A stretch of 64,000 nt of DNA from Aliitabrizicola sp041905595. GTDB lineage: Bacteria; Pseudomonadota; Alphaproteobacteria; Rhodobacterales; Rhodobacteraceae. The notes beneath the pieces were generated by a model. The model had not been told where the DNA came from and searched no databases. It was given only the letters and a program-made list of their open reading frames with translations. Positions 40,312 to 48,491 of this stretch are shown one piece after another. Positions within the stretch are counted from its first letter, which is position 1; every line of letters starts with the position of its first letter. The DNA lies in contig JAYRKT010000015.1 in the NCBI GenBank assembly GCA_041905595.1, forward strand, positions 1 through 64,000. The letters run 5' to 3'. The translations under genes were made by a program, and so were the position numbers.

Positions 40312-40895
40312 TCCTCGGCCTCGGCGGAGTTGCGGGCGCCACGGCCTACATGCTCGGTCTCGGCTGGTGGCAAAGCCGCAGCCGCGAAGGGGCAGGCCCG
40401 GCGCTGCTGCCGTTGCCGGTCGTCGAGATGGCGTTCAGCCTCACCGACCACCGCGGTAACCGCGTGACGCCCGCTGACTGGGTCGGCCAACCGACGCTGG
40501 CCTTCTTCGGCTTCACCTGGTGCCCTGATGTCTGCCCGACCACTCTGAGCGACATCTCGCTTTGGCTGGAAGAGCTTGGTCCTGCCGCCGACCGATTGAA
40601 CGTAGTATTCATCACCGTGGATCCCGAACGCGACACTGGACCGGTCTTGTCTGACTATCTGGCGAGCTTTGATCCCCGCATCACAGGGATTACAGGACCG
40701 GTGGCAGAAGTCGAACGCGCCGTCGCAGGATTTCGCGCGCGGTTCGAAAAGGTTCCGCGCGACGGTGGCGATTACACAATGAACCACACCGCCGGCGTGT
40801 TCCTGTTCGACGCGGACGGGCGATTTGCCAGCATCATCGACTATCACGAGGATCGACGCTTTGCCCTGCCCAAGATCCGGCGAGTCCTTGGGTAG
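40290..40895 (+). CDS. SCO1/SenC family protein (second copy)
   Basis: 201 aa, starting with TTG at 40290 behind GGAGGG, and overlapping the PCuAC stop by 22 bp. Membrane anchor (VILGLGGVAGATAYMLGLGWW), copper motif WCPDVCPTT and H in MNHTAGVFLF. Only modestly similar to the first SCO, so the two probably arose by old divergence, not local duplication. Same pathway as above. Confidence 0.87.
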   Translation: MRGRRTVILGLGGVAGATAYMLGLGWWQSRSREGAGPALLPLPVVEMAFSLTDHRGNRVTPADWVGQPTLAFFGFTWCPDVCPTTLSDISLWLEELGPAADRLNVVFITVDPERDTGPVLSDYLASFDPRITGITGPVAEVERAVAGFRARFEKVPRDGGDYTMNHTAGVFLFDADGRFASIIDYHEDRRFALPKIRRVLG

Positions 40896-41034
40896 AAGAG
40901 GACGTCCATGGTCGACCCTGTTCACAATGAAACTCGGATCGGCGTCTGCCGATCAAGGTTTGCCATCGCACTCAGACACTCGCCGATTGCCCGCAAGACG
41001 CTATCTTTCGCCCAAGACGAAAAGGATGACTGAC

Positions 41035-41502
41035 ATGCTGATCGACCGACGCACGCTTCTTCTCGCAGTTCCCTCTCTTGCCGGTCTTGCTGCCGTGCCC
41101 CTGCATGCGGAGGGCGATCCGGGGATTCATGTCGTCAAGGACCCCGGTTGCCCGTGCTGCAACAGCTGGATCGGCCACCTGCGCGACAACGGTTTCTCGG
41201 TCAGCTTCGAGGAACGCAGCATCGAGGATCTGGCAGCGTTCAAGCGCGAACGTGGTATCTCGGACGCGCTTGCCTCCTGCCACACCGCAACGACGGCCGA
41301 CTATACCCTCGAGGGCCACGTCCCGGCTGCCGACATCCGTCGGCTGCTGTCCGAACGTCCTGATGCGATCGGGCTGGCAGTCCCTGGCATGCCTTACGGC
41401 TCGCCCGGGATGGGGCCGGAAGGCGAAAGGGACGCCTATGACGTGATCCTGATCCGCCGGGATGGGACGACCGAGGTCTTCACGAGCTATCCTGCTGCCT
41501 GA
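41035..41502 (+). CDS. DUF411 metal-binding protein
   Basis: 155 aa. Twin-arginine-like leader (DRRTLLLAVPSLAGLAAV), then the DUF411 motif KDPGCPCCNSWIGHLR with three cysteines, and ALASCHTATTADYTLEGHVP, and PGMPYGSPGM. DUF411 proteins occur in copper operons and may bind Cu or Ag in the periplasm. ATG 41035 has AAGGA at eight bases; ATG 41026 is too close to it. It is 139 bp after the SCO gene. Confidence 0.85.
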   Translation: MLIDRRTLLLAVPSLAGLAAVPLHAEGDPGIHVVKDPGCPCCNSWIGHLRDNGFSVSFEERSIEDLAAFKRERGISDALASCHTATTADYTLEGHVPAADIRRLLSERPDAIGLAVPGMPYGSPGMGPEGERDAYDVILIRRDGTTEVFTSYPAA

Positions 41503-41886
41503 TCACTGATGCGGCGCGGCCCCGGTTGCGATGGCCCAGTGATGGGCCTGGTGGTGCATGCCGACCGTCATGACACCGATGAAGCCGAGCGCACGGATTT
41601 GCGCCGCGTCGCCCGTCACGGTCAGGTCCGCGCCTGTTGACGTGGCGACCGCGCCGTAGCGCCACCCGGACGGATCGTCCATCGTCGCCGCGTGCGCCGT
41701 GACCATCCGCTGGATAGAGGCGACCACGTTGGCATCGTCCGAGGTGACCGAAAAGACGGCACCCTCCGGCACCTCCGCCACCGCAACTTCGCTGCGTAGC
41801 GTCACGTTGTCCATGTCGATCAGGTGCTGGCGCAGGGCCTCGATATCGACGCGGGTCCAGTCAGTCGCGGGGTCGGCGCGCAACAT
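41503..41886 (-). CDS. Conserved hypothetical protein of copper islands
   Basis: 127 aa, MLRADPATDWTRVDIEALRQ at the start. EVAVAEVPEGAVFSVTSDDA, then IQRMVTAHAATMDDPSGWRY, and the His-rich ending MHHQAHHWAIATGAAPHQ, which may bind metal. I know similar proteins next to copper genes but no function. It starts right at a junction with a gene fragment on the other strand, so its N-terminus may be incomplete (upstream stop not close). Confidence 0.55.
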   Translation of the reverse strand: MLRADPATDWTRVDIEALRQHLIDMDNVTLRSEVAVAEVPEGAVFSVTSDDANVVASIQRMVTAHAATMDDPSGWRYGAVATSTGADLTVTGDAAQIRALGFIGVMTVGMHHQAHHWAIATGAAPHQ

Positions 41887-41899
41887 GCCAACGATCTCG

Positions 41900-42298
41900 C
41901 CAATCGCGGCGAAGGTGCCCGCCGAAGCCTCTGCCTATGCCGCACGCACCCACTGCTGGGCCGTGGCCGTGGGCAGCACCGAGGCGCGAGCGCTGCCGCT
42001 GGTCTCTTTCCACGCCCGAATTCGGCAGGACTCCGTTCTTGCGGCGGGATGGGCCGCGCAGGAGGCCCGTTTCCGCGTCGAGGTGCGGTCCTTCCCGACC
42101 GTCAGCGCACGGCTCGACGCCTGGCTGAGCGACGGGAATGCCCTTCCCGGCAAGGGCCAACTGCAAGGCGTTGCCGCCGAGATCGGCGTGTCACGAGAGG
42201 CGCTTTACCGTGAACTGGCCCGCCACCGGGCCGTGATGCCGCCGCAAAGCCGTGACATCACGCCGCCCTCGGCCAGCGGCTGTGCAGGTCGTCGATGA
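41900..42298 (+). pseudogene. C-terminal fragment of a Crp/Fnr-family regulator
   Basis: The plus frame reads WAVAVGSTEARALPLVSFHA, then RFRVEVRSFPTVSARLDAWL and the recognition helix GVAAEIGVSREALYRELARH, i.e. the end of the effector domain, dimerisation helix and winged helix of a Crp/Fnr protein. No start codon or N-terminal beta-barrel; the frame upstream is antisense of the previous gene. The end overlaps the MFS gene tail on the opposite strand. Confidence 0.6.
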
Positions 42299-43565
42299 CG
42301 ATGGGATGGGCGTGATGCGGCGCGTGTTCGGCCAGATGCGGGTGATCGGGCGGAAGGCCCGGATGATCGTGAGCCAAGACAGCCTGATCGTCGGAGGGCC
42401 AGAGGCGCAGCACGGCCGCCACCCCGACCGCGCCGATGATGGCGAGGACAATCGCCGCCACCGAAAGCCCCGCGCCGGCACCAATCCAGCCTGCAAGCGG
42501 GTAGGTCACCAGCCAGCAGGCGTGGGACAGGGCGAACTGCGCAGCAAACACGGCGCCGCGGTCGGCTTCGCGCGCAGAGCGGTTGACGATTCGACCGATG
42601 GGCGTCTGTGTCAGCGAGAAGCCAAAGCCGATTGCGGCCCAGAGCGCGATCAACGCTGAAAGGCTGGCAACGAATGGAACCAGGGCCACGCCTGCGACCA
42701 TCAGGGTCGCACCGCCGATCATCACCGGCCTGTCGGTAAGCCGCTCGAGGAAGCGCGGCAGAAGGAAGGCCGCCAGCATCGAGCCCGCGCCGAAGCCTGC
42801 GAATGCCAGCGCCACGGCCTCCTCGCCCAAGCCGAGGCGGGCTTGCACCAGCACCACGGTGTTCACATAGATCATTGCGCCTGCGGCGGCGACCGACGCC
42901 TCCATCACCAACAGCCCGCGCAGACGCGGGGTGCGGTTGTAGATTCGGATTCCCTTGGTCACATCCGCCCAGAAATGGCCGGGCGTCCCCGCCGCCCGAG
43001 AGGGCAACCGCGCGGTCACGACCAGCATCGCCGAGGCGACGAAGCCCGCGACGGTGCCCACAAACAGCACCGGGAAGCTGACGACGGTGAGTAGCAGCGC
43101 CGCCAGCATGGGCGAGGCCAACTGCTCCAGATCCTCGGCCAGTCGCAGCAGCGACAGCGCGTTGGTGTAGTCGTCCTCGTCCTTGAGCACATCGGGGATC
43201 ACCGCCTGGAAGGCCGGGGTGAAGCCGGCCGAGGCCGCTTGCAGCAGGAAGATCAGCACATAGACCTGCCAGACCTCGGTCACGAAGGGCAGAAAGGCGA
43301 TCACGCCCGCCCGGATCAGGTCCAGCGCCACCAGAAACGCCCGGCGCGGCAGGCGTTCGGCAATCGCCGCCGCCACCGGGGCCAGCGTCACATAGGCCAC
43401 CATCTTGATCGCCAGCGCCGTGCCCAGAACAGCACCCGCGTTGTCGCCCGCGAGCTGCCAGGCCAGAAGCCCCAGCGCCACCGTGGCCAGCCCTGTGCCC
43501 AGCAGTGCCACGAGTTGCGCGGCAAACAGGTGGCGGAAGGTCGGATTGCGGAGGGTGGACAGCAT
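42258..43565 (-). CDS. MFS metal exporter with His-rich tail (NreB-like)
   Basis: 435 aa, about 12 membrane helices, MFS loop ERLPRRAFLVALDLIRAG. The cytoplasmic C-terminal tail is rich in histidine (HDHPGLPPDHPHLAEHAPHH), as in NreB nickel exporters. One base downstream of a metal repressor gene, so co-transcribed and repressed by it. Nickel or cobalt export is inferred from the tail and the HupE-like neighbour; the sensor's residues point to copper instead. Confidence 0.82.
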   Translation of the reverse strand: MLSTLRNPTFRHLFAAQLVALLGTGLATVALGLLAWQLAGDNAGAVLGTALAIKMVAYVTLAPVAAAIAERLPRRAFLVALDLIRAGVIAFLPFVTEVWQVYVLIFLLQAASAGFTPAFQAVIPDVLKDEDDYTNALSLLRLAEDLEQLASPMLAALLLTVVSFPVLFVGTVAGFVASAMLVVTARLPSRAAGTPGHFWADVTKGIRIYNRTPRLRGLLVMEASVAAAGAMIYVNTVVLVQARLGLGEEAVALAFAGFGAGSMLAAFLLPRFLERLTDRPVMIGGATLMVAGVALVPFVASLSALIALWAAIGFGFSLTQTPIGRIVNRSAREADRGAVFAAQFALSHACWLVTYPLAGWIGAGAGLSVAAIVLAIIGAVGVAAVLRLWPSDDQAVLAHDHPGLPPDHPHLAEHAPHHAHPIVIDDLHSRWPRAA

Positions 43566-43566
43566 C

Positions 43567-43824
43567 TCAGAGCAGCTTCGTCAGGGCCTTGATCTCGGCC
43601 AGGTCGTGATCGCCCCCTGCCGTGAGGCAATGGTCGATATGGTCATGGATCAGCGCCCGCTTCGCCTCGGCCACCGCGCGCTCGACAGCGTGAAGTTGTG
43701 TCGCAAGATCGACGCAGGGCCGCCCTTCCTCAATCATCCCGATCACGCGGCGCAGGTGCCCCTCGGCGCGCTTCAGCCGGGTGGCGATAGCAGTGTGGCT
43801 TGCGTGTGTATGATCTTCTGGCAT
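43567..43824 (-). CDS. CsoR/RcnR-family metal-sensing repressor
   Basis: 85 aa, all-helical DUF156 fold: RLKRAEGHLRRVIGMIEEGR, then CVDLATQLHAVERAV. Candidate ligands C37, H62 and C66 match CsoR Cys-His-Cys (Cu(I)); Ni/Co RcnR has His in place of the last Cys. An N-terminal HTHASH could add ligands. It represses until metal binds. Divergent from a His-rich exported protein; the shared operator lies between. Target metal undecided. Confidence 0.88.
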   Translation of the reverse strand: MPEDHTHASHTAIATRLKRAEGHLRRVIGMIEEGRPCVDLATQLHAVERAVAEAKRALIHDHIDHCLTAGGDHDLAEIKALTKLL

Positions 43825-43835
43825 ATATCCAGCCT

Positions 43836-43852
43836 ATCCCCCTAGGGGGGAT
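43836..43852. promoter_or_regulatory. CsoR/RcnR-type operator
   Basis: ATCCCCCTAGGGGGGAT, a C-tract/G-tract palindrome of the kind bound by CsoR and RcnR proteins. It lies 11 bp upstream of the repressor ATG and 40 bp before the divergent ATG 43893, so one site can control both directions. Confidence 0.75.
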
Positions 43853-43892
43853 GAGGCAAGAAGCTAAGCGGGGTCAACCCCGAAGGACAACG

Positions 43893-44246
43893 ATGCAGGC
43901 ACGGCAACCGACATGGCGGGGGATCAGGACGCTTTGGGCGGCCCTATGTTTTGCCATTTCGCTGGCAGTCGCACCCGCCATCGAAGCGGTCAAGCATGGT
44001 CCCGGAGCCGTGTCTGCCGAAGCCGATCACCGGGCCTATCACGCCGAGCATGGCCATTCGCACGACATTGCCGGGTCGGATCATCACGACTCGAGCGACC
44101 ACGATCATGTAGGCGCGGCGCTGCTCGCATCACCAGGGGCGGAAGTGCCGCCGCCACCCTTGCGGACGCTGCGCCCCGGTTCCCTTGCTGCGGATGGCAC
44201 GATCCGCGACGGGCCGCGACGGCCACCCCGCCTGACGTTGATCTGA
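43893..44246 (+). CDS. Exported histidine-rich protein
   Basis: 117 aa from ATG 43893 (GAAGGA upstream). Signal peptide TLWAALCFAISLAVAPAIEA, then AEHGHSHDIAGSDHHDSSDHDHV, which is 8 His in 23 residues, and a Pro-rich basic tail. Likely periplasmic metal binding or buffering. Divergent from the CsoR/RcnR-type repressor and followed 54 bp later by a HupE-like permease, so Ni/Co uptake or storage is plausible. Confidence 0.72.
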   Translation: MQARQPTWRGIRTLWAALCFAISLAVAPAIEAVKHGPGAVSAEADHRAYHAEHGHSHDIAGSDHHDSSDHDHVGAALLASPGAEVPPPPLRTLRPGSLAADGTIRDGPRRPPRLTLI

Positions 44247-44300
44247 GCCGCCGCCCCAAGCGGGCGGTCCGACAGTTCCATCAGTCAGGATAATCCAAAC

Positions 44301-45026
44301 ATGACATCCTCCCCACGGGCGCGATGGCGCCTCTTCACGCCATGGCAGGCACTTGTTGCGCTGGCCACGACCCTTGCCGCCTTTCTGCTTGCAGACGCGG
44401 CCTTTGCCCACAACGTCACCGAAGGCGACGCGGGCTATGTGCAGGAGGTTACTGGCTTCCGCCCGATCGCCTTCATCTACCTCGGTGCCAAGCACATGGT
44501 GACGGGCTACGACCACCTCCTGTTCCTCGCAGGGGTAATCTTCTTCCTCTACCGGTCGAAAGACATCGCGACCTACGTCAGCATCTTCGCCATCGGCCAT
44601 TCAGTCACGATGATCGCGGGCGTCTGGTGGTCCATCTCGATCAACGCCTACGTCATCGATGCGATCATCGCATTTTCGGTGGTCTACAAGGCGCTCGACA
44701 ACCTTGGCGCATTCCGCCTCTGGTTCGGGGTGCAGCCGAACACCAAGGCCGCGACACTGATCTTCGGCCTGCTGCACGGCTTTGGTCTGGCCACGAAGAT
44801 TCAGAGCTATGAGATTTCGCCAGATGGCCTGCTGGGAAATCTCATCGCCTTCAACGTGGGTGTGGAGCTTGGCCAGCTGATGGCGCTCGCCCTGATCCTG
44901 ACAGCGATGACCCAGTGGCGGGCGCGGCCCGCCTTCGCGCGGCAGGCCTATGCCGCGAATGTCCTGATGATGGTGGCCGGCTTTGCCCTGATGGGCCTGC
45001 AGATCACCGGCTATTTTGTCGCCTGA
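44301..45026 (+). CDS. HupE/UreJ-like nickel/cobalt permease
   Basis: 241 aa. Signal-like start, then six membrane helices: GAKHMVTGYDHLLFLAGVIF (the HxxxGxDHxLF motif), IFAIGHSVTMIAG, and LLHGFGLATKIQSY. HupE/UreJ proteins take up Ni or Co, mostly for hydrogenase or urease. The His-Asp motif coordinates the ion. Co-transcribed with the His-rich exported protein and an anchor protein. Confidence 0.88.
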   Translation: MTSSPRARWRLFTPWQALVALATTLAAFLLADAAFAHNVTEGDAGYVQEVTGFRPIAFIYLGAKHMVTGYDHLLFLAGVIFFLYRSKDIATYVSIFAIGHSVTMIAGVWWSISINAYVIDAIIAFSVVYKALDNLGAFRLWFGVQPNTKAATLIFGLLHGFGLATKIQSYEISPDGLLGNLIAFNVGVELGQLMALALILTAMTQWRARPAFARQAYAANVLMMVAGFALMGLQITGYFVA

Positions 45027-45041
45027 AAGGAGGGCTGACCC

Positions 45042-45860
45042 ATGACCAACCGTTTTGAAGCACCCAAAGCCCCCCTGCGGGCAGAACCCCGGACCTTCGT
45101 GGCCACACCGAACGTCCAGTCCGTTCCTGCCACGTCCGGCGGCCTGATCCGTTCCACCCTTCTTGCGGCCGGGGCAGCCGGCGCGATCCTCGTCCTGTTC
45201 TGGCTACCCGCTGAATATGGGATCGACCCGACGGGTGTCGGAGCCCTGACCGGGCTGACCGAGATGGGCGAGATCAAGCAGCAACTTGCGGCTGAAGCGG
45301 AGGCTGATGCTCGTGCCGCCACGCCAGCTGCCGTAGCGCCCCAACCAGAAGTCGCCGCCCCGGAAATCCTCGCGCGGTTGGACCGTATCGACGCCCAGCT
45401 TGCCGCCATCTCTGCGGTCATCGGTGCGCCCCCCAGCCTGTCCGAACAAGTCGCCGAGGCACCAGTAACGGCCGACCCCGCACCGGAGGACATCGCCGCT
45501 GCCGCGCCCGATCCTGTCGAGGCGGCTGTTGCCGAGGCCGCCGCTTCGGAGTGGCGAGACGAGGTCAGCTATACGCTGCCCCCCGGCGAAGGCGTCGAGG
45601 TGAAGCTTGTCATGGAGCAAGGCCAGGTCGCGCGCTATGCTTGGACCGCGAATGGTGGCGTGGTGAACTTCGACCAGCACGGCGACGGTAGCGGTGAGGA
45701 AATCAGCTATGAACAGGGCCGCGCTGTGCCCGAAAAGACAGGCGAGCTCGTCGCAGCCTTCACCGGCAACCATGGCTGGTTCTGGCGCAACCGCACCGAC
45801 GAGCCAGTTACCGTGACCCTGCGTACAGGCGGAGAGTATCAGGAACTCCGCGCACCCTGA
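45042..45860 (+). CDS. Single-pass membrane anchor protein
   Basis: 272 aa. One membrane helix near residues 34-54 (LIRSTLLAAGAAGAILVLFW), an Ala/Glu-rich coiled-coil segment, then a C-terminal beta domain (SYTLPPGEGVEVKLVMEQGQ, then WTANGGVVNFDQHGDGSG, and FTGNHGWFWRNRTDEPV). Homologues follow hupE/ureJ genes and are called transmembrane anchor proteins. The periplasmic domain may bind metal or sugar; function unproven. 15 bp after hupE with GGAGGG. Confidence 0.78.
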   Translation: MTNRFEAPKAPLRAEPRTFVATPNVQSVPATSGGLIRSTLLAAGAAGAILVLFWLPAEYGIDPTGVGALTGLTEMGEIKQQLAAEAEADARAATPAAVAPQPEVAAPEILARLDRIDAQLAAISAVIGAPPSLSEQVAEAPVTADPAPEDIAAAAPDPVEAAVAEAAASEWRDEVSYTLPPGEGVEVKLVMEQGQVARYAWTANGGVVNFDQHGDGSGEEISYEQGRAVPEKTGELVAAFTGNHGWFWRNRTDEPVTVTLRTGGEYQELRAP

Positions 45861-45898
45861 CGCAGCGATCTGTGCTTGGAAATGCCCGCGGCGGACAG

Positions 45899-46252
45899 TC
45901 AGAACACCAGAACCTTGTCCGCCGCGATCGTAGCCTGCGCAAGTTCGTCCATGGTGGAGCGGGTTGCCCCCTCCACCATGTCTTTTTCATTCAGGCCACG
46001 CGCGTCCATGCAGGTGACGCACATCAGGACGCGCCCTTTGGCAGACAGGACCCGACCGATCATGCGTTCGATATTGTAGTATCCATCGGGCGTCTTCTGG
46101 CCAGCCTTGGCGCAAAGTACGGCGTCCGCCATCAGGAAGACGGTGATCTCTGCATCGGGATCGTTCTTGGCGAGCGCGTGCGCCATCCGCAAACCGTTAA
46201 AGCTGCGCTCGGTGCCATAAGGCGGATCATTCAGGAGGATAAGGTGTTTCAA
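45899..46252 (-). CDS. DsrE-family sulfur-relay protein
   Basis: 117 aa. MKHLILLNDPPYGTERSFNG, then AEITVFLMADAVLCAKAGQK with the conserved Cys46, and GRVLMCVTCMDARGLNEKD with two further cysteines. DsrE/DsrF proteins carry persulfide sulfur. It is last in a minus-strand set with MFS and sterol-desaturase genes, all downstream of an ArsR-rhodanese regulator, suggesting response to reactive sulfur. Confidence 0.85.
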   Translation of the reverse strand: MKHLILLNDPPYGTERSFNGLRMAHALAKNDPDAEITVFLMADAVLCAKAGQKTPDGYYNIERMIGRVLSAKGRVLMCVTCMDARGLNEKDMVEGATRSTMDELAQATIAADKVLVF

Positions 46253-47553
46253 AGCTGGTTTCCTTTGCGGGCCGGATTAAGGCGCGGATGGGTTTCCTCG
46301 CCGAGCCAGAAGAGAACGGCGCCAGAGACGAACATGGAAATTGCGACAAACCAGAAGGCAGATTCAGCCGCGCCTGTCAGGCTGGCAGCAAGACCGAGGC
46401 CGAGCGCACCAATGGCGTAACCGAGGTCGCGCCAGAAGCGGTAGATGCCGATGGCCGACCCGCGCCAGGCGGGCGGTGTGATGTCCGCAACCGCCGCCGA
46501 AAGGTTCGGATAAAGGAGCGCCATTCCAAAGCCCGCCACACCTGCCGAGACCGACCACCAGAGCGCGCCGCTGCCCATGACCACCATCGCAACACCTGCA
46601 CCGCAGATCCACATGCCCAGCACGTTCGGCCAGAACCGGCCCACATGGTCCGACAGCCGCCCGGTGATAAGTTGCGAGCCGCCCCAGACAAAGCCGTACG
46701 TGCCGACGATCCAGCCGACCTCTGTCAGGCTTGCACCTCGGCTAACCAGGAAAACAGGAAACAGCGCCCAGACCAGGGCGTCGACAAACTTCTCGACAAG
46801 CCCAGCCTGGGAGATCGCGAAGAGGCGTCGGTCGCGCCAGCTCATCAGGGCGAAGACCTCGCCCGTTGTGGGGTGATCAGAGACGCCTTCGGGATAGCGC
46901 GGCAAGGATTTCGGCGGTGCTGCCTTGTGCGCGGCGGTCTCTGCCTTGGCCCAGGGGAGCGTGTCCTTGACCCAGACCAACGTGAGCAGCAGTGCCAGCA
47001 GAACCACGGCCATGCCGAAGACCAGAAGTCCGGTCCGTGCGCCCAAGGCTTCGGCGATGTAGGCGGTCAAGATGCCCGCGGACGCCACGCCGACATAGCC
47101 TGAAAACTCATTGAGCCCCATGACGAGGCCACGTTCTTCGGCCTTGGTGATGTCAAGCTTCGCGGTCTGCGTCATCGACCAGCAGAGACCCTGGTTGACC
47201 CCAAGGAGCAGGGTCGCGGCCACGATCCAGTTCCAGTCGGGCGCATACCAGATCATCACCGGGATCGGCAGCGCTGCGACCCAGCCCCAGAATTGCACGC
47301 GCTTGCGGCCGATCCGTTCCGACCAGCGGCCGGCGACAAAGTTCATCACCGCCTTCACCGTGCCGAAGGCCACGACGAAGGAGGTGAGCAGAAGGAAAGA
47401 GCCACGTTCCAGCCCGAACTCGCTTTCGGCCAAAGCCGGGACCACGGTGCGCGTCATTCCGATGGCGAAACCCACCAGCATCACCTGGATCAGCTGATGG
47501 GCGACCTGAACCTGGTTTTCCCGGATGCCCCGCGTGAAGTCGCAGGAAGTCAT
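46249..47553 (-). CDS. MFS transporter
   Basis: 434 aa, 12 predicted helices. LVGFAIGMTRTVVPALAESE, the loop GRWSERIGRKRVQFWG, and GRLSDHVGRFWPNVLGM in the second half are MFS A-motifs. ATG overlaps the stop of the sterol-desaturase gene; its stop overlaps the DsrE start (ATGA), so all three are translated together. Substrate unknown; a sulfur- or metal-linked anion is likely from the context. Confidence 0.85.
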   Translation of the reverse strand: MTSCDFTRGIRENQVQVAHQLIQVMLVGFAIGMTRTVVPALAESEFGLERGSFLLLTSFVVAFGTVKAVMNFVAGRWSERIGRKRVQFWGWVAALPIPVMIWYAPDWNWIVAATLLLGVNQGLCWSMTQTAKLDITKAEERGLVMGLNEFSGYVGVASAGILTAYIAEALGARTGLLVFGMAVVLLALLLTLVWVKDTLPWAKAETAAHKAAPPKSLPRYPEGVSDHPTTGEVFALMSWRDRRLFAISQAGLVEKFVDALVWALFPVFLVSRGASLTEVGWIVGTYGFVWGGSQLITGRLSDHVGRFWPNVLGMWICGAGVAMVVMGSGALWWSVSAGVAGFGMALLYPNLSAAVADITPPAWRGSAIGIYRFWRDLGYAIGALGLGLAASLTGAAESAFWFVAISMFVSGAVLFWLGEETHPRLNPARKGNQL

Positions 47554-48404
47554 TCGGCGGGCTCCTTTTTCGTGTTACGGCGGTCGAGCGCATGGCCCGA
47601 TGCCGGGCCGCGGACGGGCTGGATCAGCATCCTGTCGAGCCAGAGGTCGCGGCGCGCACGGAACTGCTCGATGCCGATCACCATCCCCTCATGTCCTTTG
47701 GCGGGCTGAGCGAGGTAGGTTCCCAGAAGCCAGTCCCACCACGGCAGGTTGAAGCCGTAGTTCGAGTTGGTCTCGCGCGGATCGATCGAATGATGGACAC
47801 GGTGCATGTCGGGGGTAACGACGAACAGCCGCAGCACACGGTCCACCGGGCGCGGAAGGTCTATGTTGGCGTGGTTGAAGATCGCGGTGGCGTTCAGGAT
47901 CACCTCGAACAGCAGCACCGCGATGGCGGGCGGTCCGAGCGCCGCGACCACCGCTAGCTTGATCCCCATGGAGATCAGGATCTCGACGGGATGAAAGCGC
48001 AGGCCGGTCGTGGCGTCAAAATCAAGATCGGCGTGGTGCATCCGGTGCAACCGCCACAAGCCCGGGATCGCGTGGAACATCACGTGCTGGAGATAGATCG
48101 CCAGATCGAGCAGAAGCATCGAGACGACGATGGCCACCCACACGGGCGCGTCGATATTGTTGAACAGCCCCCAGCCACGGTCCTCAGCCATGACAGAAAG
48201 CCCGACCGCAAGGATCGGGAACGACAGCCGCAGGATGATCGTATCGACAACGACAAGAGCGAGATTGTTGGTCCAGCGGATAACGCGCGGGATCTCCAGC
48301 CTGCGCCGGGGGGCTGCCACTTCCCAAAGCGCCATCGCCGCCAGAACACCCAGAAAGATGGCAAGACGGATGGACGCCTCAGTGGCAAGGATGGTCTCGG
48401 ACAT
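47550..48404 (-). CDS. Sterol desaturase / fatty acid hydroxylase family protein
   Basis: 284 aa membrane di-iron enzyme. Histidine motifs HVMFH, HRMHH and HRVHHS are all present, with FNHANI. The family oxidises lipids or sterols; in bacteria it also occurs with sulfur and metal clusters where the substrate is unknown. First gene after the regulator's divergent promoter. Five or so helices. Confidence 0.87.
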   Translation of the reverse strand: MSETILATEASIRLAIFLGVLAAMALWEVAAPRRRLEIPRVIRWTNNLALVVVDTIILRLSFPILAVGLSVMAEDRGWGLFNNIDAPVWVAIVVSMLLLDLAIYLQHVMFHAIPGLWRLHRMHHADLDFDATTGLRFHPVEILISMGIKLAVVAALGPPAIAVLLFEVILNATAIFNHANIDLPRPVDRVLRLFVVTPDMHRVHHSIDPRETNSNYGFNLPWWDWLLGTYLAQPAKGHEGMVIGIEQFRARRDLWLDRMLIQPVRGPASGHALDRRNTKKEPAE

Positions 48405-48448
48405 GGGTGCTGGCCTTGGGGCTTGTGGGGCGCGATGGAATCGCTATT

Positions 48449-48468
48449 ATTCAAGTCATCGCTTGAAT
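48449..48468. promoter_or_regulatory. Palindromic operator for the ArsR-rhodanese regulator
   Basis: ATTCAAG (48449-48455), 6-bp spacer, CTTGAAT (48462-48468), a perfect inverted repeat 24 bp upstream of TTG 48492 and 45 bp from the divergent desaturase ATG. BigR/SqrR-type ArsR regulators bind ATTC/GAAT dyads. One site fits control of both directions. Confidence 0.7.
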
Positions 48469-48491
48469 GATCTAGCGTCAGGAGACACGCC

